DNA of 64,000 nt from Medicago truncatula (taxonomy: Eukaryota > Streptophyta > Magnoliopsida > Fabales > Fabaceae), in the NCBI RefSeq assembly GCF_003473485.1, contig NC_053043.1, positions 1,560,001 to 1,624,000 of the forward strand. Reading direction: 5' to 3'. Every line of letters begins with the position of its first letter. Position 1 is the first letter of the stretch. The notes below the pieces were generated by a model. The model was not told where the DNA came from. It made no database searches and saw only the letters and a list, made by a program, of their open reading frames with translations. Made by a program: the position numbers and the translations under genes. Shown in pieces: positions 45,932 through 59,100 of this stretch.

Positions 45932-48900
45932 CTAGGTGTTACTCCCTAAAAGCTTTTTCTCTACATCGGTAGATGAATCTTCCTGAAAGACCTGATTCTC
46001 AGCCTTTCCTGGATTGATTACTGATTCATGTATCTGTCAATTAAACCAGAAAATGAGGCTAGGACCAAACAATAGCTTTCTACTTCATTGAAATATGTCA
46101 AAATTCATGAAAGCATACCGCTGCATTGAATTTGGAAGGTGCAATATCGTTTGGAAGCAAAGTTGATGTATCTGTCGGCCTGTGAAACAATAAGTGTGCT
46201 ATAGACCGATCAATAGGATTTGTGTTGGTTTCGATATCAATGAACCCTGTACACCTGAATGAAGCTATGTGTTAATAAAAAGAAGATTAATTCATAAACA
46301 CTATTTTAAAATAGATCCAAAAAGATTGTTTTGGTCTAGCATGTGAATAACAAAACAATTTTTTTGGAAATACTACAAATTGCAGATAAGAACTCACAAC
46401 TGCTAATACTCAAAATAATGTTACACAGTCATTCAAACTCTGAAGCCGCTTTATAACAGGCCAGCTACCTTGTTATCGAGACAGATAAATCTGATGCAAT
46501 AAAGTGAGCAATACCTGCTTGCATCCTGAGCCATTGTGTCTTTGCATGCTTCAGTACCATCTCCAATGCAACCATTTGCGTTTGTTATAATATGTCTTTG
46601 CTCAGCACTCTTAGCTAAACGGTATAAACTGTCCCTTATGCACAATTTGGTTTTAATATCCAACTGCAATCAAAAAAGGTGATTGGTTTTCACTTTTCAG
46701 CAATAAGTGACATATCATATACAGATAATAAACTTTTCATTTTAAATTACAAAAACTGCCCCTTGTTTTCATTTGTTTTCTGTTTTCAAAAAAATTCATG
46801 GGAAACATGTAAAAATGTTTTTATTAAAACAAAGTAAAAACAGGTGACAGTTTTGCAATTAAAAATGAAAAATGAAATATAAACAATTTTTTGCACAAAC
46901 TTGAACATCACAGGATTCCAATACCTGTTCCAACACCTGTTGCAGGTGGCAAAAGCTATTTGCTTCAAGTGAGTTTTTGTCCAGAGCAGAGCTTATGGGT
47001 GAGCTTTCTTGTACAGTTGATGAGTCTATTTCTGAAGAAAATCCTAGACTAACCCCTCGAACTTTACTATGACCTTCATTTTCATTTTCAAATTGATGAG
47101 TTACCTGCTGAGAAGAACCTTGACTGTGAAATAGCATTTCATTTGCCCTTCTTTCATTTTTGAAACTCCTACTTAAGAGGTGATCATGGCTATGATACTT
47201 TTCTCTCTTCTCATTTGTTTTCGAGGCAGCAGCTACCAAAGAATGACCATGAGAACTCTCCATGTTTGAGGCATAAGACAAATCCATAAATGAAGGAGAC
47301 ATATGTCCGTCATGTTCAGCTCTTAATCCAGAGAAAATCGAAGAGAGTGAAGTGTGACTTAGAGCATGACTAAATTCTAGGTGCGCTGAAGGAATTTGTG
47401 TCAGTATGCAACCTAAAGAATTAGAATCTATGTTCTGCTTATGCTTCTGGAAACTATCAAGAGAAGTGACACCACTAGAAGAGGCTCCACACCGCTGATT
47501 TATGTCTGCATATTGCTCGGAAGGAGTGTAAGGACGAACAGAATTGCCATTTTTTCGCTTTCCTGCTGATGACTTTGGAAGCTTCTGCAATTGTAATACA
47601 AAGAAACTGTTGGTGATATACAAATTGAATCAGAAGAATTTAGTTCAGTTTACAGTTTCACACTAAAAAAATACACCAGGCATTCAGAAACTAACCCACC
47701 CTTGCAATCAAACTTGCATTGTAAACAAGACAGACCCAACAAATTACCCTCAAAATGAAAGAATTTTTGAGTCCTGCATGAAGGTCAAGCACAATTTCCA
47801 ATCAAGTGAAAATAGTGAAACATGAAAAAGCACTATTCACGACAAATGGAATGATTACTGGATTTCCCTAAAAGCACACTCAGCAGTAGTAGTATTAGTT
47901 AGAACTGTAATCAGGATAAAAAAAATGGGTTAATTAAGTTTTTAGTCCCTATAAAATATTCAGAATTTTGTTTTTAGTCCCTACAAAATAAAATCACACT
48001 TTTTAGTCCCTATAAAATTTTTCATCAACAATTTTAGTCTTTATATAATTTTTCATAAGCATTTTTAGTCCCTATAAAAATTTTCCATCAGCATTTTTAG
48101 TCCCTAAAATGCTTAAGGAAAATGTCACAGGGACTAAAAAGTGTGATTTTATTTTGTAGGGACTAAAAACAAAACTGTGAATATTTATAGGGACTAAAAA
48201 CTTAATTAACCCTAAAAAAATTTAGGCCATGAATATACCATAAAACCATCAACAAAAACTATAGATGAAAATATTTCAATTTCTGTAGAAACTCATTATT
48301 TCAATTCCTTAACTTAATTAAAAAATGAGGGTGGAGGATTAGTTTGTTTTTCTAAATTATAAACATCTTGGATGAATCTATGATCATGCTCAGAGAACGG
48401 CTGAATCCCATTCTAGAATATATGACTTACGAGATCAGAGGCACATGTAAAAATTAATTTTGTCATGTGCCTTTGAGGGATCATTGTATGGAAATTTGTA
48501 TGAGCCCTGTGGTTTTCATAAAGAACCCGCATCGAATTATAGCTTCACAATTTGAAATTCAAGAATTCATAACCCACATCAAAACAAAATGCAACTAACT
48601 AACCTTTTCTTTCGGCACCAAGACATCTTTATGACCAGATTTTGTGTCTGATTCATTGAACATTGATAATGAAGCAGGGACAACATTGTCATCCACATCC
48701 ATTTGAGATCTTATCTTCTTATCACCAGGGGATAACTTTTTGTTTGAACCATTGACCGGAAGAAATCCAATGTTTTCTTTTGAGGAATCCATATTGTATT
48801 CTGATATGTTTTTCAATGGACTCATTTCTGCATAATGAAGCTCTATGTCGGACTTTAGTGCATCGTCGGAACCTTCAGCACCATGTGAAGAAGAAAACCA

Positions 48901-49604
48901 GCAGAAATCCTCTTCATTATTGAGACTCTCCATTCCAAAAGTTAAATCACAACTTCTGCAATTTAAAAGTGACATTTAGATATTAATATGATGATTGCGA
49001 TGAATCTATTAATTTTGCAGACAAAGGGAAAGATGGAGAAAATTCTATCAAATCGGAGGGTTTCTTACAACATCCTGTCAATATCTTCTAAGTTTCCTAT
49101 ATCCAACCATCCATCATTCTCAAGAAAACTGAGTTCATTATCATCTTGAGATATGTGATTTACTGGATATTGACACGCACTATCATCTTCCACCACACAC
49201 TTGTCTTCCAAGATGGTATCATCTGCACAAAGCTCGCTACCACCAGAATCTATATTGCTGCTCTTGAAACAGTGGTCAGACATGCCTGTGTTATCTGAAG
49301 CTGGCCCTTTTGCTTCTCTGTATGAGTCACCATCACATGACGAAAATACACCCTCGGGTGTGTCCGACCATGAACCCTTTTCTGGTATTCTTTCATTTTG
49401 GGTCATATTTTGCAAGTATAATTCCTCTCTACCCAGAGTTCCATAGCTACTAACATTACCACTACTCTTTATACCATCAAACTCGTGAAGTGATTTATTA
49501 CAGCCATCACCCTCTATTACAAGCTGATTATTGTGTTGGCTACCAGAATGGGGGACTTGGAGATCATCATTCTCATCAAATTCACCCCACTCGTTATCTT
49601 CAAA
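45932..49604 (-). CDS. LNK1: LNK1 (night light-inducible and clock-regulated), circadian coactivator; first coding exon not placed
   Basis: Six exons are clear: 49604-49069, 48955-48604, 47584-46925, 46663-46515, 46254-46119, 46033-45932. They total 1935 nt (644 residues plus stop), all in phase. Motifs in order: FEDNEWGEFDEN, GSWSDTPEGVFSSCDGDS, DNTGMSDHCFKS, LSFLENDGWLDIGNLED, DFCWFSS, KSSAGKRKNGNS, and near the C-terminus CIRDSLYRLAKSAEQRH, which is strongly conserved in LNK proteins. LNKs are nuclear coactivators recruited by RVE8/RVE4 MYB factors to evening genes such as PRR5 and TOC1. The phase-0 acceptor at 49605 implies a small upstream coding exon that I could not find. A fallback start is the in-frame ATG at 49637 or 49634. 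Three G-boxes lie upstream at 53101-53244. Confidence 0.88.
47918..48221. mobile_element. Foldback MITE in a LNK1 intron
   Basis: A 286-bp element (about 47927-48212) begins gggttaattaagtttttagt and ends in its inverse, actaaaaacttaattaaccc. Inside are several ttttagtccctataaaa phrases. Flanks aaaaaaaat and taaaaaaat form a near-perfect 9-bp duplication. It shares the GGGTTAAT terminus with the MITE at 41077. Confidence 0.75.
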
Positions 49605-49759
49605 CTGTAACACAAACACATATATTAAGCACATCACTTATGTAATTTGGCATGGCATAAAATGACAAATCCATAAAAACGTAGAATCAAACCCAATAAA
49701 GAGATAAATAGAAAACATCAAATTAGTACGTAGGTCAAAATCTAACAAAAATACAACCC

Positions 49760-49865
49760 ACCACTACGCAGTAAAAAGGAAATGCAACAGCAACAACAAC
49801 CAAACCACTAAGTGGGGTCGACTACATGGATAGAACGACACTGTAAGGTTCTATCATATAGTAAA
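49760..49865. repeat. Dispersed repeat fragment (cactaagtggggtcgactac)
   Basis: The string caacaacaaccaaaccacta followed by agtggggtcgactacatgga is a phrase I know as a recurrent dispersed repeat in legume genomic sequence. Its class (SINE-like or LINE 3' end) is uncertain. It sits upstream of the first clear LNK1 exon. Confidence 0.4.
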
Positions 49866-51876
49866 AAGGAAATAACATATGATAATGCATACTCAGAAGA
49901 TGTTTGTTTTTATTTATTTTGTTATAAGAGGGAAATTTTACCCTGTAAGGTTTCTGAATAACCTTGTGGTCAAAAATCGACCTCGGAACCATATCATACC
50001 AAGATTCAAATTGAACCTCAAGGAAGTTTAACTCAGGGATGGCCAGTTAAAAGGGATTATTAAAGAACCGACTTGAGCAAGATAGGAAAAAAGTGGAACT
50101 GTTGCAAGCAAAGAGTAGAAGGAAGGTACACTGATATAAGTTTCAAGTTTACCATTTAACAAGGATTGTGTTCTGTATACTTCACATTAATATTAACATC
50201 AGCTACACCCACCAAGGGCAGTGTGTCTGGAGTTATTAATAGCTACCAAGCCACTTCTGAATCCCTCGCACGTTGAACTTGGATTGAACAACAGCCTGCT
50301 TATAAGATTATGCTAGTGATTAACATCAGTACAGCAATGAAAACATCGAATAAAGTCCAGAATCAGATACTAATATATATCATCAAAAAGATTACAGAAT
50401 GGTTAACATTATACGAGTAACAAATACACATTCTTCAATTATCTCCAAGATATGCCACCAAGCATTAGCAATAGGATGGCATACTTGTGACAATTCCTCC
50501 AGCTCAACATACTGCTCAATGTTGACTTCATTATTTTAAAAATGTACATAGAAATGCTCACTGGGGAACAACGCTAAATATATGACATCACAGGGATGCC
50601 AAAGAAAGGAAAATCATTTCGATGAATGTGTTACAGCCTTACAGGGATAAAGAGAAACAATCTCTAATTAAGCGGGAAAATCTTTAACCTATATGATTTC
50701 TCAATTATAGGTCATCTAAAAGAATTTGAGGAATGACAAGTTCAGGATAAAAAAATTGAGGAATTTGAGGAATGACATTTACCGACCATCTTAACAAGTT
50801 CGGGATAAAAAATGCACTTTTGAATTTGAATGAAGAATGACAAGTGTATGAGAGCAGAGTCCAAAGGTGACTCAAGAAAAATGTCATCGTATTCGTGGTC
50901 CTATATGGAAACGAATTAGGGCCGGTTGTATGTTCTGCATCGTGTTAAGATTGGAATTTCAAGTGGAGACAATAAAAACAATTATGGTGCTTTATGAGTA
51001 TATTGTGGCAAAACCGCAAAGTAATATTGTATTTCAAATACTGGAGTACTTAACAATAGTTCATACCTCAAACATACAGATGTTTGACATTCCTCTCGGA
51101 TCTTCTATCCACCACTAATGATACATTCAAGGTTTGATCAAATGTCATGTTTATTAAGCAAACCTGTCATCAAAGATATTTTTCAATCATGGAATACACC
51201 AATCATAAACATATCTGAAGTCACAAATTGGAAACGCCAACTAAGGAACAAAACAATTTCTATAATGAAGAAAGAAATCACATGTAAAGTTTTATGCCAA
51301 TTATATCGTGTGTCAGGTGCTACAGATCTAATAACGGAAACACTTACGACTCAAACATGATTTTAATATAGCATCGCTGATGGTAAAGTAATTTCAACAT
51401 CTAATCTCTAAATCACTTTCTAAACTAATCAGCACTCACATATCCACTGTGTTCAGAAATTATGAATAGCATCCATCGATTATACTAACAGTTCATAACC
51501 GTCCGTGAATTCTTATTGTTAGGTTAACACTTATAGTTGACTTGTTAAGAGCCATGAGTCTAGAGTGATCCCACGATCTCTATTAACCAGTGTGATCTTC
51601 GAAAACTTACGTGCAAAAATAATTTGTCAAAGGGTTTAGATAAATCTGCTACTACCTTTTCGGTCCAAAAAATACAAAGCTGTCACTACTGTTGAAATTT
51701 TAGGTATCTCTAGATTATGAAATATGATTCAAAACTTTCCCGTTTTAAGTTTCATAAGCTGTACAAACTTTTTATCGTTGTGCTAAAGTAGGGCCTGGTA
51801 AAAACCTTCACCAATTATAGACCAGTTTGACAAACAACATACATCAGCTAAGGAAAGCTACGAAATTATCAAATGC
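49866..51876. other. LNK1 5' intron or leader region, no exon recognised
   Basis: AT-rich. It should contain the LNK1 start-codon exon, but no stretch reads like an LNK N-terminus on the minus strand. Open frames at 50705-50887, 50867-51118 and 51118-51360 have no recognisable features. Confidence 0.4.
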
Positions 51877-52221
51877 TATATTTATGGTTTAATTGCAGTT
51901 TTAGTCTCCCTATTTTCACCATTTTGCGGAATTGATCCCTTGTTTTAAAATTTGACAGTTTTGGTCCCTCCATCAAATATTTGGTCTAAAATATGGTGAT
52001 ATGATATGTTTTCAATTAAGTTTTTAAGAGAACAATTTCATCGATGTTGATATGTTTCCATCATCACATCATATACCAATTCATTTAAAACATATCACAT
52101 CCCCAATTTTTAGTTAAAAAATATGTGGAAGACCAAAATTGTCAGATTTTAAAATAGGGGGACCAAATCCTCAAAATGGTGAAAATAGTGGGACCAAAAT
52201 TGTAATTAAGCCTATATTTAT
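51877..52221. mobile_element. Foldback MITE with perfect 9-bp target duplication
   Basis: TATATTTAT at 51877-51885 and 52213-52221 flanks 327 bp (51886-52212). The left end ggtttaattgcagttttagt is matched by the inverted right end ggcttaattacaattttggt. Phrases ttggtccctcc, aggggaccaaa and the inverted pair caccattttg / caaaatggtg are typical. No coding capacity. Confidence 0.82.
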
Positions 52222-53100
52222 TTTTCAATAAAAACATGAAACAAAGGTAACCATAATAAAAATGGCAAAAAAAATCTTCATAACTTTAAGCATGAAGCAT
52301 AGCTAATAAATATTACTAGGTTCAAGCAACTTCAACTTACAACATAGGCCTGTTTGGATAACCAACTTATAAAGTTAAAATGCTTTTGTATAAGCTATAA
52401 GCTTTTTATGATAATAAGCTGAAAACAACTTCTTTCATAAGTTCTCACCAAAAAAAAAAAGTTAACAGTCTAGCAAATGTTTATAGCATTAAATAACCTC
52501 AAATAAGTTAAACCAAATACGCGCATAAATTAATTGATGTTAAAAATTATTTAGAAAATAAAATGAGCAAAGAAACAAACAAAAATTTAAGATCCAAAAT
52601 ATTGGAAATTCATTTTCACCGTTTCCTTATTATCCAAACACTACATCAACCAGATTTCTACGTTCTAATCAAATCAAAATTTACAAAAATTAAAAAAGAG
52701 TGAAAATCACAGCAACTAAAATAAAATTAAAGCATGAACAAATAACTACTAACTTATTTAACTAGTAATTAGTAATAATAACACAATAAAAGCAAGTGAA
52801 TCTCATAGATATAAATAGAGTGAATTAGAAGCTCTTAAGTATAATTAATCATAAATTAAACTTAAAAAAATAGTACAAAGAAGCTGAGTTAGAAGATAGT
52901 TTTGTTCAAAGAAGAAGGAAGTGAAGTTAGTTACCAAAACGTGATTTGAGCAAGAAGTGATTATTGGAAGCTTTTTTTTTCGCGTTGTTTGGGATGGGAT
53001 TTGTTTTTGATTCCAGAAGACTCTTCTTACTTCAACTTGCACGAACAATTTTATTTTTATATTTTTTATTTAATTTATTTAGGTATGACGGAGAAACCGA
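52222..53100. other. LNK1 leader region and probable first (noncoding) exon
   Basis: A decayed repeat phrase (ggcctgtttggataaccaac, about 52348) is followed by AT-rich DNA. On the minus strand around 52975-52930 the sequence ends CACGTTTTG before GTAACT, which could be a noncoding first exon and donor for LNK1. This is a guess from position; it has no ATG. Confidence 0.3.
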
Positions 53101-53244
53101 CACGTGGCATGGAAATATTGTTCGTGGTTGGGAGGTGAGTGTTTAAGATCCGATCAGTTACTGTATTTCTATTGGTCCACAATCAGTTTTGCTTTTAGGG
53201 ACTGACACGTGTCCGGTTGCATTTAGTTCTACCCTACGCACGTG
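53101..53244. promoter_or_regulatory. Cluster of three G-boxes upstream of LNK1
   Basis: CACGTG occurs at 53101-53106 (in gacacgtggca), 53206-53211 (in gacacgtgtcc) and 53239-53244 (in gcacgtgcc). An inverted CCAAT (ATTGG) is at about 53171-53175. Three perfect G-box cores within 144 bp fit strong light, clock or ABA input. I did not find a clean evening element nearby. Confidence 0.6.
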
Positions 53245-54203
53245 CCTAACCAATATTTCTGGTTTGTGTTGCTTTTTTTTTTTAAGTCCTCTTCTTTTCT
53301 TGTCCATAGAAATGTTTGTCATGTGAATGGTACCCATGTACTATCTTGTCTTGATAATCTTGAGGGAGTACGGTAGCTTCTAATATATCATAATTTATAC
53401 CTAAACTTAACTCAGTTGTTAAGGATATTGCATTATACTTTATTTGTCTTTAATTATAAAAAAAAATTAAAAAGAAGTTTTGTCTTCATATAAATTATTA
53501 GATGTATTTATTATTATTTTCTAAACATACCTCTAATTATTCCTACTAATTTGTCTTCAGATATAAAAAGTCAAATTAAATACGCGTACAAACAAAGGAC
53601 AAATTAATAAAATTCACACATAAATTAGACATATTAACTACACTGCCAATTTTTCTTAGTGTGTGTGAAATTAGTCAAATGAGCTTATAACAAAGGATAG
53701 AGGGAGTATATGTAGGGATTAATGTTCGAACTCGAATCCCACTTATTCATTTTAAAAGTGAAATTTTAATCACTAAACTATTTGACAAAAAAAATCATAA
53801 GTTAGAATTGTATGTTCGTGCAAAATGGTGGAGCTTGAACAAATATCTTTTGATGTGTGAAAGTGAAGATAAAAACTTAAGTTGAAAATAAAAACAAAAA
53901 AAAACATTTTATTAATGTATAATAATATAAGTATGAATTAATGCTTCATTGGGTCTGCGATGGTTGAGCATTGTGGATTTTGAGTTTGATTACAAAACTA
54001 TGGTAGATAGTATTTATGGTGGTAAGAGTGATGTCTCTAATTAAAGTGCATTGATCAATGATTGTTGATGTGTGCTAGCTTCTGATTTAGTAACATCTGA
54101 TATTAGGTTTATTAGGAGACAAATCAACAAAGTCGTTCATAGTTTCGCTAGAGTGGATTAGTGTCATGTTAGTTTTCGTATTCATATTAGATTCCATCTT
54201 TTA
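53245..54203. other. Intergenic with repeat relics
   Basis: AT-rich. At 53700-53790 the phrases agagggagtatatgtaggga and gttcgaactcgaatcccact mark decayed copies of dispersed repeats (MITE-like end; B-box-like phrase). No gene seen. Confidence 0.4.
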
Positions 54204-54433
54204 TATCTCTTATTATTATAAATGAAACGCAATAAGTTTCTTCTTGTAAAAAAAATAATATATGTATGACTACATGTACAATCGGTCAAAGTAAAGAACA
54301 ACATATGCATATAAATATGATATCTCTTATTATTATAAATAAAATGCAATAAGTTTCTTCTTGTAAAAAAAATAATATATGTATGACTACATGTACAATC
54401 GGTCAAAGTAAAGAACAACATATGCATATAAAT
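54204..54433. repeat. 117-bp tandem duplication
   Basis: Two nearly identical units start at 54204 and 54321 (both tatctcttattattataaat). They differ at a few bases, for example aaatgaaacgc against aaataaaatgc. The duplication gives a duplicated peptide in a chance minus-strand frame. Confidence 0.85.
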
Positions 54434-56104
54434 CTGATTTTCAAATAAAAATCAACCAAACCTTGATAAATGCATGCAGAAAAGATAAAAACACAATGAA
54501 TATATTATTCATTTTAAATTTAAAAAAATCATTTTGAATATTAGATGAATCATGCATAGTTGATTTTCTTTTGTTCTCATATATTCAACATGACTTTTGA
54601 TGTCATGCATCTCAATCACCAATAATGGCATTAGTTACATCTAAGAACCACCAATATAGTTTGCATACAATACATATTTCATGAGTTATGCATATCATAT
54701 TAGAATAAATATTATAGATGTTAGAAATACAAAGTGGTCGTAAATTTTAAGTCTTAATAAATTTATGTATTATGTTTCTATTATCCATCAAATACTTGAT
54801 TTTTTTTTTTAAATAATTGCATAATATTTTCTAACGTTCTATTATTTTATGGACAAACTATAAATTATATCATTGAAAACTTTGAAACGATATGAGGAGC
54901 ATAAAAAAAAAAAAGCTATCTTTCATTTATTTTTATCTACTTGTATTTTCTTATTTTTGCACAAAGACATAAAATAAAAGAGACGTGTTTCTATTATCGT
55001 CGTTTTGATTTTGAATGTATAATTTGTTAATTATACTCTTTCTTTTTTGAAAGAAAATTATACCTTTTTTTTTTTTTAGTCAGGTAGCCTAATGGCTGAA
55101 ATTCACCTTATAAGATGAATAAGTGGGGTTTACCAACTGAGGTATGCTCACGGGACATTATGCTCTTCTTAATTACTCGTACTCATTTTCAATAAAACTA
55201 ATCATGTGTATTTGGAAAATTCAAGTTAGCAAAAAACCAATTTTTTTATGGATTCAATTAAAGATCTAAAGTGTTCTAATTTATTTTTTTAAAACTAAAA
55301 TTGGGTTCTAAATTTTTTGTCAAGGACCAAAATAGATCTTCACTCTTATTTATTTGATAAACAGAGGGTCGAAGCCAGTGGTGGAGAATCACATAAGCGT
55401 GTCAACATCCTTGTTGTTGTTATATACATGAGTAATGATATTTATATATAACATGATAGATAGGAGTCTTTCTCTCACTTATTAATGGTGAAAAACAATA
55501 GAGTGAATATAAGAGAAATGTTTTCAAAAGTTGTCACAAAATGATTTTACGAATATATGTCTCATATAACATAATTTCAATATGTTGTCCACTTGCATAT
55601 CTTTTTGTCTGCCCTCGGCCGGCGCACCCTCTAATCAGAAGAGCAGAAATGACATGACTTTAACTCACATACTAATTCTAAATTAAATAACAAGACAGGG
55701 AAGCATGGAAAAATGCAAATGCAATTAATGAACCAACATCATTCATTCCATATTGCACAAAACAAAAGAAGCCGAGAAGTTTTTACAATGACAACAAAAC
55801 ACCCTATCACTACACACCGTCCATTCTCAGTCAATGAGAATATCTAATTAACCTGATAATAAAATCCAACAGCTTACAAGACAACAAAATAGTACAACAA
55901 CTTTTTTAATTTAAATGAGAGCAAAATTGTCTAATCCTTGATTTTTATCAAAAACAATTGGCTGAGCAGATAGATAGATACATGACCAATTCTAATTAGA
56001 TTGGCTAATTGGTATGGTTATTAGCATCCAAATTACAGTTAAATAACATGCAAATAATTGTAGTAGCATACTCCAAAATGATCAATGCCAAGGGATAATT
56101 TACA
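54434..56104. other. Intergenic downstream of the pumilio gene
   Basis: AT-rich. About 55075-55160 holds a B-box-like repeat relic (gtagcctaatggctgaaatt then aataagtggggttt). About 55430-55560 has phrases (gtaatgatatttatatat, aaaagttgtcacaaaa) like the ends of the Mutator-like element at 22955. No gene seen. Confidence 0.4.
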
Positions 56105-59100
56105 TCATTTCTTCAAAAGCTTATGTGAGAAAATCTTCTTGGAATACGGGCTATTTCGACAAATTGCTTTGTAGGACTCAATCTTTTCAACCAGTAAATT
56201 ATACACATGACCCTAGTTTAGAAGTAAATAGAAAACATATCAGAAAAGAAAAAAAAACACAAATATCAAACCTATATGATAAAGATTTCGCTGCTCTAAA
56301 ACAAGCAGAGAGTAAAGTAAGGAAATCGATAGTTGATATTTCAACACTGAACACACCATCACTTATTATAAATGTGCATACACATACATATATTTATCTT
56401 TGATTTGTAAATGAACGGATAATACACACTTTATACTCTAAAACTCTAAAATAGGTTGCTCACTTTAGATGAGTCAAATCTAGATAAGAGAAACCATAAT
56501 GTTCATTGATCAAGCCCCAAAATGCTAAGACATGCACATGCACTTGTTAGAGATATGAAGTAGGAAATGAAGAGTGTGAACAAACCTCGGAATGCCGAAG
56601 AGCTTTCTGAATAACATAATTTGCATGTGGATCTTGAAGCAATAGGTCAAAGTGAGGATCAGAAAGCAGTTCATGAATGATTTTCGCCCGATTCTCATCG
56701 TTGAATACAACCAGACATTTTTCAACCACGCGACTACTAAACTTCTGCATTGACATATGCACATAATTGCCTTCAAACTGCCGAGTCAAAGTTGTGGCAG
56801 CAGATGGAATTCTGAAGTCCAAGACATATTGAACAACATAGTTTCTGAACAATCAAGAGATCAAAGGGTGAAAAAAGTAAATAGACTTTATCCCATAGTC
56901 TGAAAGTATAACATGAATTCAAAATGACAATAAAAATGATCAACGAGAATTGATTTGTCAACTAAAATTCCCAAAATATACAAAAAAAAAAACATGAATA
57001 TTGTTTCGTAAAATGGTTTAAGGAATTTCATAATTTGGATCCTCTAAAGTGAGTAAAGGGTAAAATGAGAAATTCAATGATTGTTATTTCAACAGATCTA
57101 TGATTTGTTATGATTTACCTACAATATCTACTTTTAATTGTAAAGTGAGTTGTGTTTCTCACTTTAAAGGAGCCGGATCCCAATAATTTAATAACACATG
57201 TGATAACTATGGACCATACTCTATTAAAGTGAATAATTCACTTTAGAAAATAGGTAAGATATCTCTACCATTTGACCATTATCAAAATAAATTATGGATG
57301 TAATATTAAAATATCAATACTTGATTTTTTTCAGCCAACGATTGAAATATGTAATATTTTATTCTATAAACTATGAGTTTACTTTAGAGACCCCATAAAA
57401 CTGAGATTCTTTCTTCTGAAAAAAATATGTTTGTAGACAAATAGTGGATATTCTTAAAAGCAAAAATTAAGTAACAAATTTATATTTTTAAGAAACATGC
57501 TTTCGATAATTACCCATATTTATCTTGAGCTAGCAAAAGTGCATTAGCAGATATTTCTGCAACCAGTCTTTGTCTATGCTCCCCACTTGAATAGCGAATG
57601 CATTTTGGTAAAACACAACATCCATGTTGATGAGTTGCAATGTCGATGCAATGTCGTGCAGCAGCAACAAAGATAAACTGTCAATGCAAAGAACAGGAGA
57701 AGTTTAACTTTTTTGCAACAAAATATCAAATTTTGCACAGATATATTCTTTCTGACTTCATCAAACTCCAATTTTGAGTAGTAAAGAAAATACATTTGTG
57801 ACAAACATACATGCCTAAATCAACTAAACCACATAAGCCCTTTACCCTAGAATTTAATTTGAATCATCACAAACTATCATAAGCAAAATGAGCTAAAATG
57901 TTGAACCTTTATGCATTGGAAGCCGGTAACCATAGCATTGTCACTTACACCATCACTGCTATGACTAACCATCACTAAGGGAATAGAAAAGGTAGGAGAT
58001 AATGATTAAGAGGAATAAGAAGTTTATTAGCTTTGATAAAGTTATTGAAGAGTGAAGATTGTTGTGATCTGGTCTTTGAAATTGTTTTTCATGATTTAGT
58101 GAGAAATGAGTTTTTATGAGATTTTGTAAAGTTTGAAATTTGCAGAGTAATTAAATTGAAATTTGGTAAAGTTTGAAGGTTTTACTATTTGTGAGACACT
58201 TTTCTTTTTCCTCGCTATGGTCAATGAATTATAGGAAAATGTGCTTTTTCCTTTCCGTTTTTCTCTTTTGTTTTCTGAACTTTCATTGTCCCTGCACTTT
58301 TTTTATCATGAGTTTAATCACTACGTAAGGTTAAGCCTAACTCCCATGTTTTTTTTGCATTCAACAATTATAGTAAGGTGCAAAACATTTTCAAAAAGGA
58401 TATTAAAACTGAAGCTAATGAGAGATCCATTCAATAGTAATTGGTTTGGAATTTCAAGACTTAAAAAGATATTAAATTAGTATGCTTTTGACCTTTAGGA
58501 TATTCTTTAGTGCGTTTAATCTTTTATTGAAGGTCATGTTGGTGCTTTAGTGACAAACTGATAAGCAATACTTTTTAACTCATAAATTGTAAGTTTTCTT
58601 AGCTTATATTATGTATCTTCTTTTTAACTCCTTAATGTATTTAACTCTTTTGCATTGAAAGGTTTATGACAGATATGGTAAATACAAGAATTGTGGTCTG
58701 TATAGCTTTGAATGGTTGTTGTGTTTGATAAAATCTTATTTATTTTGCATGCATTTGTTGATTTCTTCAATTTGAAAATTAATCTACACTAAATGTGGTA
58801 ATACTTATAGGTTCTCAGTCAGCTTCCATAACCATTGAAAGGGGAAAAGCTATCATTAAAAAAACATGTTATGTTGCTTTCCTCCTCACTCGGGTGTTTT
58901 TCCCTATCTATGTTGTTTGATTTTTGTAGTCTTTTCTTATTTATGATTTGAACATTAAAAGCAAGTTAATCAAGGTCATGCTTTTCTTGCGAGAGATATT
59001 GAGAGCATTTTATGACTTAGGACGTTGTGTTTAGTAGGAATGAAGCGTACTTTAGTTGTTTATAATGTGTATGTGTTATGTTGGAATATTTGTTATGGAG

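Noticed and set aside
54182-54427. 81-codon protein with an internal duplication
   Set aside because: The duplicated peptide mirrors the 117-bp noncoding tandem repeat.
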